NCBI RefSeq assembly: GCF_024713975.1
Contig: NC_091098.1
Location: 11,318,816-11,382,815, forward strand
Length of the DNA: 64,000 nucleotides
Origin: Paralichthys olivaceus
Lineage: Eukaryota; Chordata; Actinopteri; Pleuronectiformes; Paralichthyidae
Reading direction: 5' to 3'
The notes below the pieces were generated by a model. The model was not told where the DNA came from. It saw nothing but the letters and a program-made list of their open reading frames with translations, and ran no database searches. Both the position numbers and the translations under genes were made by a program. This document shows, piece after piece, positions 49,088-63,256 of this stretch. Every line of letters begins with the position of its first letter. Position 1 is the stretch's first letter.

Positions 49088-50814
49088 TAGGGGCCTTTAA
49101 AGATGATTTCATTATGATGCTACCATTAGGTATGTGTTTGCATCACTTTGTTACAACTTGCTTTAAACTCTACTGGCCAAATAATACACAGCCTAACGTT
49201 CTGAAGCAAAATCTTGATGTAAATATTTCCACCTCAACATTAGCGTAACACCCTACAGCACACATGGTGCTGTAGGGTAAATCCTCCTGACATGCTGGTG
49301 AATCATTAGTCTTTGGGATCGGCTCAATTCATTCATGAAGTATACTGTTTACTCATGCAGTTTGTTACGATATGAATCATTTTTCTGTTCAGGTTGTTCA
49401 GATAATTAAGAGCCATATTTGATTGTAGAGGCTGATTCAGTAGGTGTTGGTGGAAGTTACCCTCGAAGATAGTTATGAATGACAGCTCCGGGCAGTAATT
49501 TTGACTTGTGCAATAAAACACCGTCAATAATTAATGCCCTATAATTTTCCTCAATAACAGTACAACAAAAGCTCAATATGTATTATGTAATGGTATGCAT
49601 TGAGTAAAGACATTGACGAGGTAACACGTAATTGATTTACCTCTTGTTTGTTAAATGTTTTACAGTTTCTCTACCAATGAAGAAGAGTTTAAAACTACAA
49701 CCTGCATTCAGTAGCAAAAATATTATAAAATATTATAATGTGACATTTATCATCTATAGAAAATGAAAATCTAATCTTGATATTGTTTTTGGCCACAAAC
49801 CTAATTTTGAATTACACATTTACAATAATTATTTGGTACTATTGGTTTAGTTTAATCTAGCTTAGTTTAGTTTAGTTTATTTAGAACTTTTTCTAAAAGG
49901 TAAAATAAAAATACCTTTGTTGAACAAATATCACAAAATGGATATAAGCAGCATAAGTAGTAGTAGAAAACAAAAAGCAGAACAATATTTTCAATAACAT
50001 ATATTATTATACCTGTGGCCCAACATTTCTATAAAGATGAAGTAATTCAAAATGTCCCTTCATATGTTTATATGCAGCTTTCACAGGTACTTGCATGCAT
50101 ATAAAACATTTAAATAACCTGAGTGAGCTAAAGTTAGGGACAATATTTATTTAACCATCATAATGTGATGGAAAGGGAACAATATTAAAGCAGCAGTTGG
50201 ATTTTATGTTAACAATTTTATACAATTTGATTTAAATTTTACATTCAGGGTTGGAGGAGCCTAACTATGTTTTAATTGATTGATTCAAATTAAAATAGAT
50301 TAAAATATGAATGAAACATTCTGTGGTGTCCATAAATGTCCCACTGTCCATGAGCTACATGTATTAGAGGAACACATGAGTCCCTCTCCAGCGCCCACTA
50401 GTGGCTCAGCGGGGACGGTCCCACAAACACCCCGCCTGTGTGGATCCTCGGGGCGGACATCGGGAGACAAGCAGCGGCTCAGAGGAGCACACTGTCCCGC
50501 TGCTCACAGAACGATGACCCGTAGTCGAGCTGTACCAGTCCACACTCAGTCCAACTTAAGAGTATTCTCAAAGAAACAACTACAACACTGTTTATATTTA
50601 TATATTCTGTACTCTCTCTCTCTCTCTATATATATACGGACCGCGTCTCTCGTTCATCTAAATTCCCAGAGAGACAGAGAATCAAGTAATGTTGCTTTCT
50701 TCTCTATTTAAATAACATCACACAAAACGCTTCTCCTGACTTCATTAGATTATAAAACTCTCACTTTACATTAGTTATTGTTGTTTTCATGGGTAAATGG
50801 AAGAGAAGTCCTAC

Positions 50815-51010
50815 CGTGAAGAAGCGGATTACTCCTCCATCACGTAGAGCTGCTGCTGCTGCTCCAGTCCAGCGATATACTCTGTCTGTGTGTGTGTCAG
50901 TACAGACTCCAGGTCAGATGTGACCCATGTGCCACAACATCCTCCTCTGTCACCAGCAGCAGAGACGCATCATGTCAGGGTGACGTGAGTTTCCACATCT
51001 CCTTATAAAT
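50815..51010 (-). promoter_or_regulatory. errfi1: Candidate errfi1 promoter and non-coding exon 1
   Basis: On the minus strand a TATA-like ATTTATAAGG lies at 51010-51001. A CRE-like TCACGTCA (50988-50981) is close downstream, and a possible splice donor CACG|GTAGGA ends an exon at 50815. This would make a 5' UTR exon of about 160 bp joined to exon 2 by a 5-kb intron. Mammalian ERRFI1 also has a non-coding first exon and an inducible promoter. The assignment is inference; no transcript evidence is available here. Confidence 0.4.
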
Positions 51011-54000
51011 GAGTCCAACAACCCGAGCACGTTACTGTAACTCCACCCTGCTGCAGCAGCCTGAGAGGAAAAACCTCCCTGACAAAAAAATCCCCAGGAT
51101 CAATTCAACCGAAGTCAGAAAACTGCATCCTGGGCTGTGTGTGGACTTAAAAGATGAGATTTGCTACTTGATTATGCTCCAGACGAAAATATTATTTATT
51201 ATATTATATATAATATTTATTTATATTTTGTATCCATTGCATTTGTCTCTCGTTACTTCACTCTTGTTACATTTTTTTAGGGTGATATTTGCCTTTGAGG
51301 TACTCAGGTGGAGTTACAGTATGTCTAAATTTAAATTTAATATATTGTATAAACAATGAGACACAACATGGCATATGTTTCATGAGACTTTAGACAAATC
51401 AATGTCCCCTAAAATACAATGCATTTTTCTTACTGACCATTTAAGCCACAACATTAAAATGTAACATGTATATTAAAGTATTAGTTGTTATAGTCCAATT
51501 AAACTCTGAAAGGTGTCATTCAGCATAATTAGTAGTTTTATTTGTGATCATTTATTAATTGCTTTTATGTCTGTATTATTTTATCAGGAATTTGTCCAGT
51601 AATGGAGTATTTAAAAGATCTGAACCTCGACCACTTCAAATCAGAGAAGTTGTCAGCCTGGTGAGTTTTCAGTTCAATATGCAAGTGAAAGAAGTGTGTA
51701 TACGCCAACTGTCATTATGCCAAGTTCGTTGAAATCAGTGAGAGACATGTGACTATACTTCACGTCTAGACAAATATCTGTTCTCAATACTACGGAGCAT
51801 TTATTCAACATTTTGAAAACAATGTTTCATCTATGCAAATGAACTCTATAGGTGAAATGGAAAAAGCAGTCTCCGGAATCAGAATTCAAATCTGCGCTGT
51901 AGTGAATGGGTGTATGGGAAATTGCCCTTCATAAACAATTTTGGTTTGACCTGTGTGGGAGTCAGAAAGAGTGTGTGGGTGGCTTCTGGCGTGCGTACAA
52001 TATAGATCGTGGTGGATGAGGACTTGTTTTGAAGCCTGCATGTCACATCAGAGTTCACTGTCTGTTTGTCTTCACTCACGTTGAGAGGCACGGGGGCCAT
52101 GTACGAGGCCGTTTACCAGAAAATAACAGGGTAGTGAGTGCAGGCCGTTCTTGTTTTGACCACAGAGTCCAGACCACACTGAGCCAACAGTCGTCCACCA
52201 AACTATCATATCATTTTTTATTGTAGCAACAATCTGACAAATACATATTTAATATTTTAATGTGCTGAATAATATAACCACCTTATAAAAGTGTAAGAGA
52301 GATAACTAATGACCCTTTGACCTTCCTTCCTTCTCTACTACTGTTCACTCATACCACAATACACCAATAAAATCCACACAGGGTCATATATGGACCAAGG
52401 AGTGCCTTATACCCACTGTAAATCAAAAACCCACAAAATAAATACATCACATTTAATGTTCTGCTGTGCTCATATTGCTGCAATCATCAAGTCTAACGTA
52501 ACTTGTTTGCTTAAAGGCATACTCATGCTTTTGAGTAAATACGCAGTTTGATCAACTTCCTGTTGGGCAATAAAGTGATTGGTAGCACATGTGAGTCCAG
52601 TGTGGACATATAAAAAGAAACTGCCGTCACTTGTGACGTCAGGCTTTGCCCTTAAAGGGTAAAGCTGCAGCTCTCATCTTGATTTTGAAACATGTTTCTA
52701 AATACAATCAATCCTTGTCAAATTTAGTTTGCTCATTTGTTCCATTAAAAGTCAGACAGCGTCGTCCCAAAAATCCTCATGTTTTGCCACCTGGACCAGC
52801 AGATAGTCTCGGCCCTGCCTCTCTGCTGTAGATCCATGGCCCTCGGTGGGCGCCCGCGGTGACCCAGGATGCACAGAGCTGTGGGGGTTGTTGTCGGGCC
52901 GGGCCAGTCTCCCACAGGGAAGGTCAAGTCATTTCCTGCTCTGAGAGACCTCCGCCCCTCACAGATGTCAGTGCAGTCAGAAGCCCACCTCCCACATCTG
53001 TAACCCCCCCCCCCACCACCACCACCCCACACCCCACCCTCCCTTGTGCTTTTCTTTTTTCAAAGACATGATGGATGGCTCTGAAGGAAGTCCCTCACAT
53101 CAAGGAGCTCTTTTCATCATAACTCTCTTTTTTCACGAGCTCAGTCTGATTAAAGAGGTGAAACTTCAAGGTTAAAGCAAGAAATACACACCGGTGATAA
53201 TTCAGGAAATATCAAGCTGGATAGATGGAGCAGATCAGTTTCCATGTCCCTCCATGAAAACGCTGTGAACAGCAGATAATCCCTGAAATGAAAAACATTT
53301 TAGAAGATTGATCTCTGCCCACCCCCTATCTAACAACCTCTCAAGCTGGAATATGAAATGAAGTAAGTAGGTGTTAACATATGTGTTCTATGGTAAGTAC
53401 ATTTGTGTAGGTTGGTGTGCTGACATGGTGACACAGGGAATTCTCTTATAGAAGAACCAGCTGCGTACAAACATGTAATAGTAATTAGAGCACCGTTACA
53501 GACTTGACAGACAAGGCCTGTGGCTGTTTCCAAAGTCACGGTCGACCAATCTTATGTTTGAGTTTCACATTTCTTGCAATTGCGGTGATGTCGCCCTGTG
53601 AAGCTAAAACACTTTTAAAAAATAATCAATTTGTGAAATGCCTCAGTTACAGCTGCTGCATGTATAAGGAGGTGAAATTCCTATCTATTAAATCAGAAGT
53701 TTATTAACGGATGAGTAAACCTTGTGGTAGGGCACTGGGGCATTGTCATCCAACGCTGCACTACTTCCAGAGAAGTTAGTTATCAGGACATTTTCAAGTT
53801 GATTGCTGTCAACTTCTTTTTCTTTGCTTCTCTGTTACCACCCACCACTTCCTTCTGCCTGACATGGAACAGTCATGTTTGACGTTTTCATTTCAAAGTG
53901 CACGGCCAAACAGAGGATGTGTTTTAAATAAGGGGTTAAAGAGGTTTCCAAAAGTTCTGTCCTGTAAAGTTCTGGATCAGCACCATTCATAAATGTATCG

Positions 54001-57000
54001 CTGCTGCCTACTGAGTTGTGCGCAATGTGAAAAACACACCCTTCATTTAATCGTTTTTAATTTAATGGATTTGCGGTTGGGTCTGACAAGTTGGAGGCGT
54101 CAGGAAGGATTCGGGCTCCTCAAATGTCTGAGTGGGCTTCGCACCACAGCCTTTGACCTCATCCTGTGAGGAGACAGCTCAGTTATCGCAGAAGCCACAG
54201 CCACTGGGAAGAAGAGGATGAGCCGAAGAATGATGTTAGTGCTGCTGCTTTTAACTGTTGCATAGCTCAGCAACTGCCAAAGAAAATCTATTTTGTTATT
54301 ATCTATTCTAACGCAAAACTGACTTTTGTAATTGCACCAATTGTATTACTAATACAATGGACTGTGAAAAAAATGTAATAACAAGCAAATGACTGGATTA
54401 GAGATGGAAAACACACAATTCAAACACGTACAAATACGCAGCTTTATGTGTGGCCAGGCTATCCCTGAAAAAGACAAGAAACAAATGAGTTTTTGTCATG
54501 CCCTGAGTGGAAAGACAAAAGAGGGTCAGGGGGAAAAGAAGTGACTGAGGAAGTGGCTTGGATTACAGTGATTTAAACTCTGTGACATCTGATTTCATGG
54601 TGACAGCTTCAATGAATGCCAGAGAACCAAGCATGAAAAGAGCAATTCTTTACCCAGGATGCAACACAGGGGGCCTGGGCAACGTCGCTGCCCATGGTTT
54701 CAGGGCAGTGTGTGCAGGCCCAGCAGGAGGCCTTCCGCTGTGTGTGAAGTTGATCTCCAATTCAAGAGTTATCATAGTAGCAGAGTTTTAAACCTGTCTG
54801 TTTGTGATGTTCTGGCGTCTTGGGTGATTTTATGCTCAGGAGCTACTTCATAATTATTCCTTGTAATTAGTGAGTCCTCCTCAAACACTTCTACAACATA
54901 CTCTCATTTGTTATTGTGTGTGTGTGCAGGGCTTTTTATAACAGTCTATGGTGCACAGTGAAGTGTGAAAACTTTGTGATCATCCTACCTGGTTTATCTG
55001 CATTGAAGATTTTAAAATGACACTGAATATGTTTGAACAATTTATTTAACTGGAGATTTTTTAATTCAGTTGATAGAAAGCTTTACAGCAACAAAACAGA
55101 CACTGTGCTTTGACTTTGAAGACAACTTGCTCAAGAGGAAATGATTCAATGAATGTTGCTGCCATGAAGACAAGCACCTGTGAATTATCTGGCTGCAATT
55201 TTGGCTTGGGATTTGACCCAGTTGCCGCCCAATGCTGTAGTTTTTAGAAAACATGTTTAAATCGGTCCAAAGGCTGAAGGCTCACTGCCCGCACCCACTG
55301 AAGGCTACAGAGCGCTGGTCGCCTGTTTATTAGAACTTTAATATTTAATAGTGAATGTCCAAATTGCACCAAATTCGACATTGCACATTCTCGGGCTATT
55401 TACGATACACATTCCAAGGGAGTAGCCGATAAGATGAATATTCTGCGAGATATACGTTCCACATACAGACAGACAGACATTTGTGGAATTAGTAGGTAGA
55501 TGGTCTGTGCTTGGCATGAAAAGGATTTGTTGACACAAGTTTGCTGGATATGGATCAAGTTTTGTGCAAATGGTAAATGAACATGACAAGAAGACACTGT
55601 CAATATTTGCTTTTTTCTTCACAATGTTTGCAGCATGTTCTGGGGCCAAAGTCGATTTCCAGAGCGGTCGCTCAGGAGGGCAACATCCGACACTATTGCT
55701 AATATAGTTGTTCGACTCTTGTTTTTGTACCTTGTGTGTGGACGTGTGTCATGTCTCTATATTGTACAGAGTAGCAGCGGACTGCTGGGGTGAGGCCAGC
55801 TGTGTCTTCATGGCCCCTTTTATATCCTCAGGAAAACCATGGTATGCTCACTCTTTGTCTCTCCACGCAACATAGCTCAGAGTCCTGAGGCATGACAGAG
55901 TCAACCTTCTTGCTCCCTCACCCTATCTCTCACTCCCACCCTTCTCTCACCTTACGTACTGCAGCTCCATCATTTCCTGTTGAGTCACAGATAGAGCCAG
56001 ACTGCACCAATGTTTTACAGTTTACTGCTCCCCTCTGTGCTTTCCTCCTCCACTTCCTCGTTCGAAGATGCCAGTCCTGTAAGTAGAAAAATAGCAGTGT
56101 GACTCTATCACAGCCCTCCAGCAGATATTTTTGCGTGAAGAGAAAAGTCAAGGCAGATGTAGGAGTCTCTTCCGGGCAACATGACTGATTCATACAGGGA
56201 ATGACTCACAGAATCATTTGATTATTAGCTCTGAAAATGACCACATCACTCGCCACATTAAGTCTATATCTAACCAGTCTATATCAGTATTGGAAAAAGT
56301 AGAGCTTCAAGCAAAATGAGGGTAAAAAGTAACCTGATGACAGAAAAGATGAAGTCTTTACATAACCTTTCCATAAATTATGACCAGAGTTAAATTCTTT
56401 GGAATAATATTATTTCATAGAGCTATTGGGAGTTCAGGCGTATCCAAGTAAGCTGGGAGGAAGTGATGCTGAAGTGAGGTAAGGACTCGAGTAAATGAAG
56501 GCAGTGAGAGAGGGTTGAGGGCAGGGCTCAGAGAAACGAAAGGGCTCTGTGGCGGATTGGTTGAGTCATTGAAAAATACAGCTGCTGACTCAGTTTGCAA
56601 ACTCGTCCTGGAGCACGTTGCCAGCCAGTCTGGCATCTTGTGTCAGTGTGTGTGAGGGAAAGAGAGAGCAAACATCCTCGTACAGATAGGTTGAGAAAAT
56701 CTCTAAATGTTGGTCTTTAGTGGAAGAAGAGAAAATGTATAGTCAGAGGTTCAAATTTTAAGGAGGTGATTACATCAAATGGAAAATGAAGCATTGAGTG
56801 TCCATTCACACCAGTGGTGTATACTCACATCCTGGCACAGTGATTAATTTCGTCATACCTTCAGTTTTCTTTACACACCCTTCTTGCCACAGTACTCATA
56901 TGACTCTTAGTCCCACCATCAACACAATGTGATCCATCTGGGAGTATGGACCCTTGGCCACACTCCAGAGTTAGTCATCCTGGCTGTGTTGCAAGGTCCA

Positions 57001-57225
57001 CGAGTGGTGTGCTGTTCAGGGAGTAATTAAGAAAGGACGCCTCCCTCCATAACGGAATGTGATTGCCTGATAAAAGTGCAGAGCAGTTTTTTTGTGTGTG
57101 TGATGCAGTGTGAGTTATACTATATCCATGAACAGTAATAACCTGATTCGGTTTTACTCACTGGTTTAAATTTAGTCTCAACAACATTGCCTTTAAGCCA
57201 AAAATGACAATCAAAAAGGGCTGAA
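51011..57225. other. Intergenic region between errfi1 and the oxidoreductase, no gene recognised
   Basis: No conserved protein, splice-consistent exon chain or RNA gene was found. The open frames here are short and lack protein-like composition. Visible content is AT-rich unique sequence, the C-rich tract at 53003 and short GT tracts. A distal errfi1 enhancer or an unrecognised non-coding RNA cannot be excluded. Confidence 0.6.
53003..53040. repeat. C-rich low-complexity tract
   Basis: A run of eleven C residues is followed by CCA and CACCC units. It stands out in otherwise AT-rich intergenic DNA. No gene is associated with it. Confidence 0.7.
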
Positions 57226-57526
57226 TGCAGGTGTCATCTGCCTCTACGTGTTCAGACCACAGACCATCTGACATTCCTCTCCAGAAATTAAGTGAAAATA
57301 TCCCAGATTCGCCGCCATCTTGTGCCTTTGGAGCCAGAGTCTGTGCAGTAAATGTCAAAAGATGGAGCTGTGGTAACAAGGTCCAGCTGATACACACAAA
57401 CAACCAATCTTCAACATATACTTTTTGGTTTGGTCCATGTCCAATCCAATAACATGGAGGAGGCTTTGGCTTCACTTTTGGGGAGCAGTCATGTTGTCCA
57501 TCCTTATATAAAGTCTCTGATTCAGA
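57226..57526. repeat. Family B repeat copy, opposite orientation
   Basis: Read on the minus strand it shows TATATAAGGATGGACAACAT, CCCCAAAAGTGAAGCCAAAG, CACAGACTCTGGCTCC and TCTGGGATATTTTCAC. It is truncated at its inner end. Confidence 0.65.
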
Positions 57527-58714
57527 CCTGAAACAGCCTGACTTAATGCTTTCATTTGAAGGTTTCCCAGACATTGAGTGCATCAACCAGGACTTAAAAT
57601 AAAGAAATAGTGATTATAAATCTTATGCTGTAACACAAAATTAATTTAGGAAAAGGCACATTATACGAGAACAACATACAAACATACACGACATACACTC
57701 CACATTACATAGAACAGCAACCTATTTCCTGTGACCACACTGTGTCACCTATTTGAAGGAGTTAAAATATTAATTCATGGCTACCTCATAGATCTGAGTG
57801 TATGTAACTTCTACCATCCCACTGTTCCCATAAAGAGTGGCACCATGCACCTTATTTTGTTGACTGCTATACCAAAGCTACTGGCTGCCTGCTCCTGTTG
57901 TCGTCAGTGCATTGCTCTTAGTTCCACACAGTCCTTATATGCTTTATCATTACTGCTGTGGCTTTCACAAGTGCTAATTACTTTGTAACACAATAAACTA
58001 TTATCACCCCAGACCACTGTTCACTAGTAATAAAATGAAACAGTGACACCTTGTGTTTGAAACATGTTACTTGACAGTGCTGTGAAATTAGTCTGGATAC
58101 TTTTACTTTACTAACAAATGCTTGGCAGAGAAGACAGAGGAGAGGTTTTTCTATTGTTACTCATTATCTATGAGATCACAACAGTTTTAAACTAAAGGGA
58201 GGTTATATTATTGATTGTATGATTTATTGTTTATATAACACAGATTACAATATAACTACACAATGATCATTTTCCACTCAGCAAAACTTATGTAAATGCC
58301 TTTTGTAGAAAATAGTTGTATTAATACATTATATTTTAGTCAGAAATCAGAAAAGCAGTATATCTCTCTTTATACAAAGCGACATAGGAGCAAGAATTAT
58401 CCATTGAAAGGTAAAGTAAAAACCCTGGATCACATTGGTTCCCATAGGGCGAAGGGCTTTCTGTCAAATAACCAGTAGTTTAGTTCATTAGTACTTTTTG
58501 TCTTCAGCTATCCTGACTAACTGATGGCATTATAATGAAAAACAAATGTTGTGGCAAACATGATTTAATTTAAAAAATAGTCCTTCAATTAGTCACACAA
58601 ACAAAGACAGCAGTAGATTCCCTGAGTAAATGGAAGAAAATCATGAGCATCAAAACACAAAGCTTCGTTCAGTCATTCATTAGTCTAATTGTGTCTTTGA
58701 TCATCCAGGTATCA

Positions 58715-58930
58715 TAGGTCATTTTCAGACATGACCTCTGGAGAAAATCTGCAAAATTTGGTCCCGACTTTCTCCGGAGTTTGCCTTTTACACGTGACCA
58801 ATGCAGCTGAAGATTCTCAGCTCGGACACGTTCACAACGACACAGAAATCTCTGGAGCATTCAGGAGAGGGGTGGCGCAGCGTGTAGGAGGCAGAACGTA
58901 ACGTATTGATTCCCCTGCGGAGATCACGTG
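58715..58930. repeat. Family A repeat copy
   Basis: It starts AGGTCATTTTCAGACATGAC and contains TTCTCCGGAGTTTGCCTTT, GGACACGTTCACAACGAC and ATTCAGGAGAGGGGTGGCGC. The right inverted repeat is mutated (GGAGATCACGTG). It lies about 90 bp beyond the oxidoreductase stop codon, probably in or next to its 3' UTR. Confidence 0.7.
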
Positions 58931-59021
58931 TTTTTTGTTTGTGGCACATCAATACCAACGTCACCCCTTATCATTTAAAGCTCTTTTGACATCTCCTCTA
59001 GGTGCATGGCACAACATTCAT

Positions 59022-62000
59022 CTAGCTTTGGCTACCATTACCAATGTACACCACCCTGCCCTCCAGACGAGAACGCTCGGCTTCAAACACCAGCAGGTGG
59101 CTCAGCAGCGTCTCCTCAGGACCCGATCGGATCAGGGATGGATCATTGTTCTGTACACACACGCAAACACACAGAATTAAATCACAGTGAAACATAGTTT
59201 CTGTGTTTATCCCAAATAGCTACAGTTACAAGAACGACAAAACTGTTCAAAAATGATTCAAATCAAATCCTTTCTTTTTTTGCAAAAACCAAATGAGTTA
59301 ATTATGGTTTTGGCAAAGGAGGAAAATAACAGCTCTATAGAGTTTACTCACTGCCACAGCAGAAATAAAAGCGTCCATCAGGTGGTAGTCTGCTCCACCG
59401 TGTCCACTCATGCAAAACTGTGAGGGAGTATTATCCTGTACTGTGTACTTCGTAGAACTCTGGGTCAGAAAGTCAAACACGCAGACATCATGGCCATCGT
59501 ATGACAGCTCCCCCTGGGAAAACACATGTCAGTACAGAGAAACTGTAGCACGTAGCTGATACATCCATCAGAGATGTGCAGTACAAGATCGGGAACATAC
59601 ATCACAATTAGACAACTCTTAATCCAGTACAGCTTCGATTTGTGTGTTTTTTTAAATTGTCGTCTTACAGGCTGCGTTTTAATGGTTAACTGCGTTTGAC
59701 CTGGTGTGGATCCAGATCAGGGGGCTGATCCAGGATTTCATTTTTTCCACTGTCTTTAACATTTTTGCAGATTTTTTTTGAGAATCATGTGTGAACGTCT
59801 GTGAAAATTTCAGACATACACTGTCGTTTTTTCAGCTGCTGTATGGTAACAAATGGGGCTGTTGGGCCTTGGTGGAGGAATGCGCTCTACTTAGTGTAAT
59901 TCTATTTTTTCCTCTTGTATTTTAAATTTTTTTCATTTTCATTTCTGAATTCCACATTTCTTTCTGTCCTACCTTGCTGCCATAGATGGTTGTTTTTCGC
60001 TTGCATATTTCCTTAGTGAAGGCGACCATAGAGAAGACCGCTGTCAGGCCCCCTTCAAACTCCATGTTAACAACCTGGTCAAACACAACAGATGAACAAA
60101 ACAAAAGTGGGAAGTATGTTATGCCTCTAACTGTAAATAATGACCTCACATATATAGTTTTCTAAATTCTATCTTGGAAAATGGTTAAAATGTCTTTTTT
60201 CAAAAGAGATAGAAATATTACATCAGCAAATGAATAGAGGGGAAAGGGTAAAGGATGTAAATAACAAAATGGCAACTAGAGCAATAGTTCAGAGTGGACA
60301 GGTACAAAAGGGCAATACAGCCTGTGGCTTCATCCAAAATACAAACAACATTGGGACAATGTGCGGCTTATTCTTGAAGGAATGTGAGTTGATGCTGTAA
60401 AACAATTCAGACAATAATTATCCCTTTAATTCAAGCAGAAACAAAGAGGGTTCAAGCTCAATAGTGAGTTGTGCCAAGGAAATTAAGAGTCAGTCTTGAA
60501 TCCGTTATGAAGCCACTGTTACCTGATTACTACAGACATCGTTGTCACACTCGTAGACGCAGCGGCCATATGGTCCAGCGCTGAGAGCCTCGGTTACTGA
60601 CTCGATGTCTGGCAGCGAGCTCTGACATATGACTGATACAGGCCAGCCAGTGTGACCCTGGAATATATGCATATACACACAGCACATAAAAGATGATGTA
60701 TAACAGATAAATGGTCCTATTCATCAATGTGGTAGATCATCTGAGAAGTGTTCACCTGTTTCACTCTGTCCAGGTAGATTTTGCGAGCAGAGTATGGACA
60801 GTCTCTTTCTACTGAACAATCCAGGCAGCGATCTGCAGCACCCGCAGGCTGACAGACCACAAACAATATCATTGATAATATTCATGCTCGGGACAGAGAG
60901 TTCTGTCCACAGTAGAGCAGAGGACTGTCATATATGTAATACATCTTTTGATGACACAAAACAAAATGGTGAAAGGGTGTTAAGTGCTGTGATGCAAAGT
61001 GATGTGCTGGTTCACAAGGATCTACAAGCTGCTTCAGAGATCTACACTGAATAAACGGGTTGTTTCTATCAGCAGTTGTTATATGAGTGATTATTTGTGT
61101 TGGACCACGTACCTTGTTGTCTTTTCGGAAGTGGCTGACTGATCCAAATGATGACAATTTCAAACACCTGCAAAGTAAAAACTGTTGGGTTCAAGCTTAA
61201 TATTAGGAAAAACTGTTGTATTTGTGTTGTGTCATTATTCATAGTTATTTATCATAAAGTCTGTTGATAAATTGTAAGCTATTAAACCTTGATTCAACAT
61301 TATATTTCTAAACCTAAAGCCAGCGTGGAGTTCAGCATTGACTCCTGTCTGATGGTTTACCTGCGTGCTCCAGCCCAGTCATGTATCAGGTCGATGTCGT
61401 GGCACGACTTGGCCAAAAGAACAAAAGAGCTCTCGGCTTCATTCCTCCAGTTCCCCCGAACAAATGAGTGTGCAAAGTGATAAAACCCAACCTAGAACAT
61501 AGGTCGATGCTGCTTTTAAACAAACTGTACACATGTGACATCATATTAACTTCAAGGGTTCATAGCTCTGTACAACGTTTAGGTGCATATAAGTATGAAA
61601 TGGAACAATATCAGCTTTATGAAGATCTTTTTAAATCATCACAATAATGTGTAGAACTAACAGTTGGGCCACGTGAATTAATAAAAAACAAGAATAATAT
61701 TACTGTTAAATTAAATCGGTTGATGAGGAGAAGATTTATATTATATTCATATATTTCATTCTTACTGGCTCAAGGTGTTGAATATGGATCACGTCACCTA
61801 TGACTCCAGCGACTATCAGCTCCTAGAAAAGAATTTCATTTTTTAAGATTGTAAGATTCCCAAATTTAAATCTTGAGCCAAAAAACGGTGGGTAAGGGAA
61901 AAAAACTATCAGATGTCTTGATGAATCAAGTGTTCACCTTTATCTTGTGGATGGTGGGATCATACCGGAGAACGTGACCCACCGACAGTATCACACCACT

Positions 62001-62615
62001 CTTAGTGCAAGCCTCCACAATGGCCATGCAGTCTTCTGCAGTTGTCTTAAGTCATGTGGACACATGAATGTGTAAGGAGGGCATGAGAGTCACACAAATG
62101 CAATCACAGAATTTTAGTCTTTCAGAAACTGACAAATGAGGATGAATTTATATCTTTAAAGGGTCTGAATTATAAATTAAATGTAACAAATTACTACAAA
62201 AATCCACACGTAGACTCACTAACACCAATATTGAAAGTTAAACGAATGCTCTATGTTAAGATGCTTCGTGTTTAAGCTCATTTGAAAAACACTCACTGCC
62301 ATTGGTTTCTCCAGCAGGATATGGTAGCCCTTCTTTGCAAAGGCCACAGCAGGCTCCTGGAGAACAAACGGTTGAATAACCACGATGATTAGACAAGAAA
62401 CAAAGACGCAGTTTCCAAACGAATTATTTTCAGTTTCAGACTAATATTGAGGTGAGAGTCTTTGAGCAGTAGCTGGATATTTCTGAAACAGATACATTAT
62501 ATGGAAAGTGTCATATGAGAATTAGAGAGAAGCTGTATCAGTTGTATAACACACTGACTCAAAGTTTGGTTTTTCTTCTGCAGCAAAATGTGAGTGTTTT
62601 TATATAAATGTACGT

Positions 62616-62659
<44 letters not shown>

Positions 62660-63256
62660 TGTATGTTTACCTTATGAAGGCTGTCTGGAGTACAAATTAC
62701 CACAGCATCCGCAAACCTCTCTCTTTCAACTATATAGTGCCAGTCTAATTAAAAAGAAAAAAGGAGTAATTCAATACTTCAACACAAGGTTTATAATATT
62801 ATTATATTTATAGACTTTTTATTCTTTTGATGCTCACCGTCAAATACGTTTTCATCTACAATCCCCTGTTGCTGTTGAAGTTTAGAGCGAGCAAATTTCC
62901 TTGGATCAGCAACACCTACAACCTGAAGTGGTGAAGAGTAAACACAACAAAGATATTTATTTGTCCTTTTTTATATATGTGAATAATCTACTCTGTAACC
63001 ACCTTCATGGTGGCTGTAGAAGGAGAAAAACACAAACTAAATTTGGTCACAATAAAGAGAAAATGGATTTGAGGATCTTCTATTGTGACATGAACTTTTC
63101 TCAGATATTTTTTCATGAGTTTCTTCTGGGGGGCTACAGATCGAGGACCCCCTCTCTCCTGACCTTCATGCGTTCAGGATGGATGGTTGCAAACTTGGAG
63201 TAGATCTCCCCTCGACATCCAGCTCCCACCACGATCACGCTGACCGGGGAGGTCAT
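59022..63256 (-). CDS. Gfo/Idh/MocA-family NAD(P)-dependent oxidoreductase, complete, 13 exons, 427 aa
   Basis: Exons: 63164-63256, 62838-62922, 62671-62744, 62297-62356, 61938-62045, 61766-61822, 61361-61491, 61113-61167, 60756-60848, 60523-60657, 59973-60074, 59352-59513, 59022-59150; the frame is continuous to TAG at 59022. The N-terminal Rossmann fold has GAGCRG (residues 11-16). The family EKP motif is at 100-102 with the catalytic-type Lys101, and [10 protein letters not shown] (188-197) supplies the Asp/His active-site residues. Residues 222-238 hold a cysteine cluster (C229, C232, C238), followed by [13 protein letters not shown] (C285, C289, C294). These features resemble bacterial sugar or inositol dehydrogenase-like members more than GFOD1/2 or DHDH. 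No signal peptide or membrane segment is seen, so it is probably cytosolic. Substrate unknown; I do not recognise a named gene. The 3' exon is complete, so it is not an obvious pseudogene. Confidence 0.92.
59680..59912 (+). repeat. Family D dispersed repeat in oxidoreductase intron 11
   Basis: It contains GGTGTGGATCCAGATCAGGG, CCACTGTCTTTAACATTTTT and TTGGTGGAGGAATGCGCTCT. It lies between exons 11 and 12 and does not touch a splice site. Confidence 0.55.
62619..62653. repeat. (GT)n microsatellite in oxidoreductase intron 3
   Basis: About 17 TG units lie 17 bp inside the intron from the exon 3 donor at 62670. Being so close to a splice site, length changes might matter. Confidence 0.85.

Noticed and set aside
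50307..50711. 134-codon plus-strand ORF near the errfi1 promoter
   Set aside because: The composition is low in structure, it ends in CT/TA-rich repeats and no exon partners were found.
51009..51359. 116-codon plus-strand ORF
   Set aside because: Its C-terminal half is AT-rich (Ile/Leu/Tyr/Phe runs) with no splice partners or known domain; likely chance.
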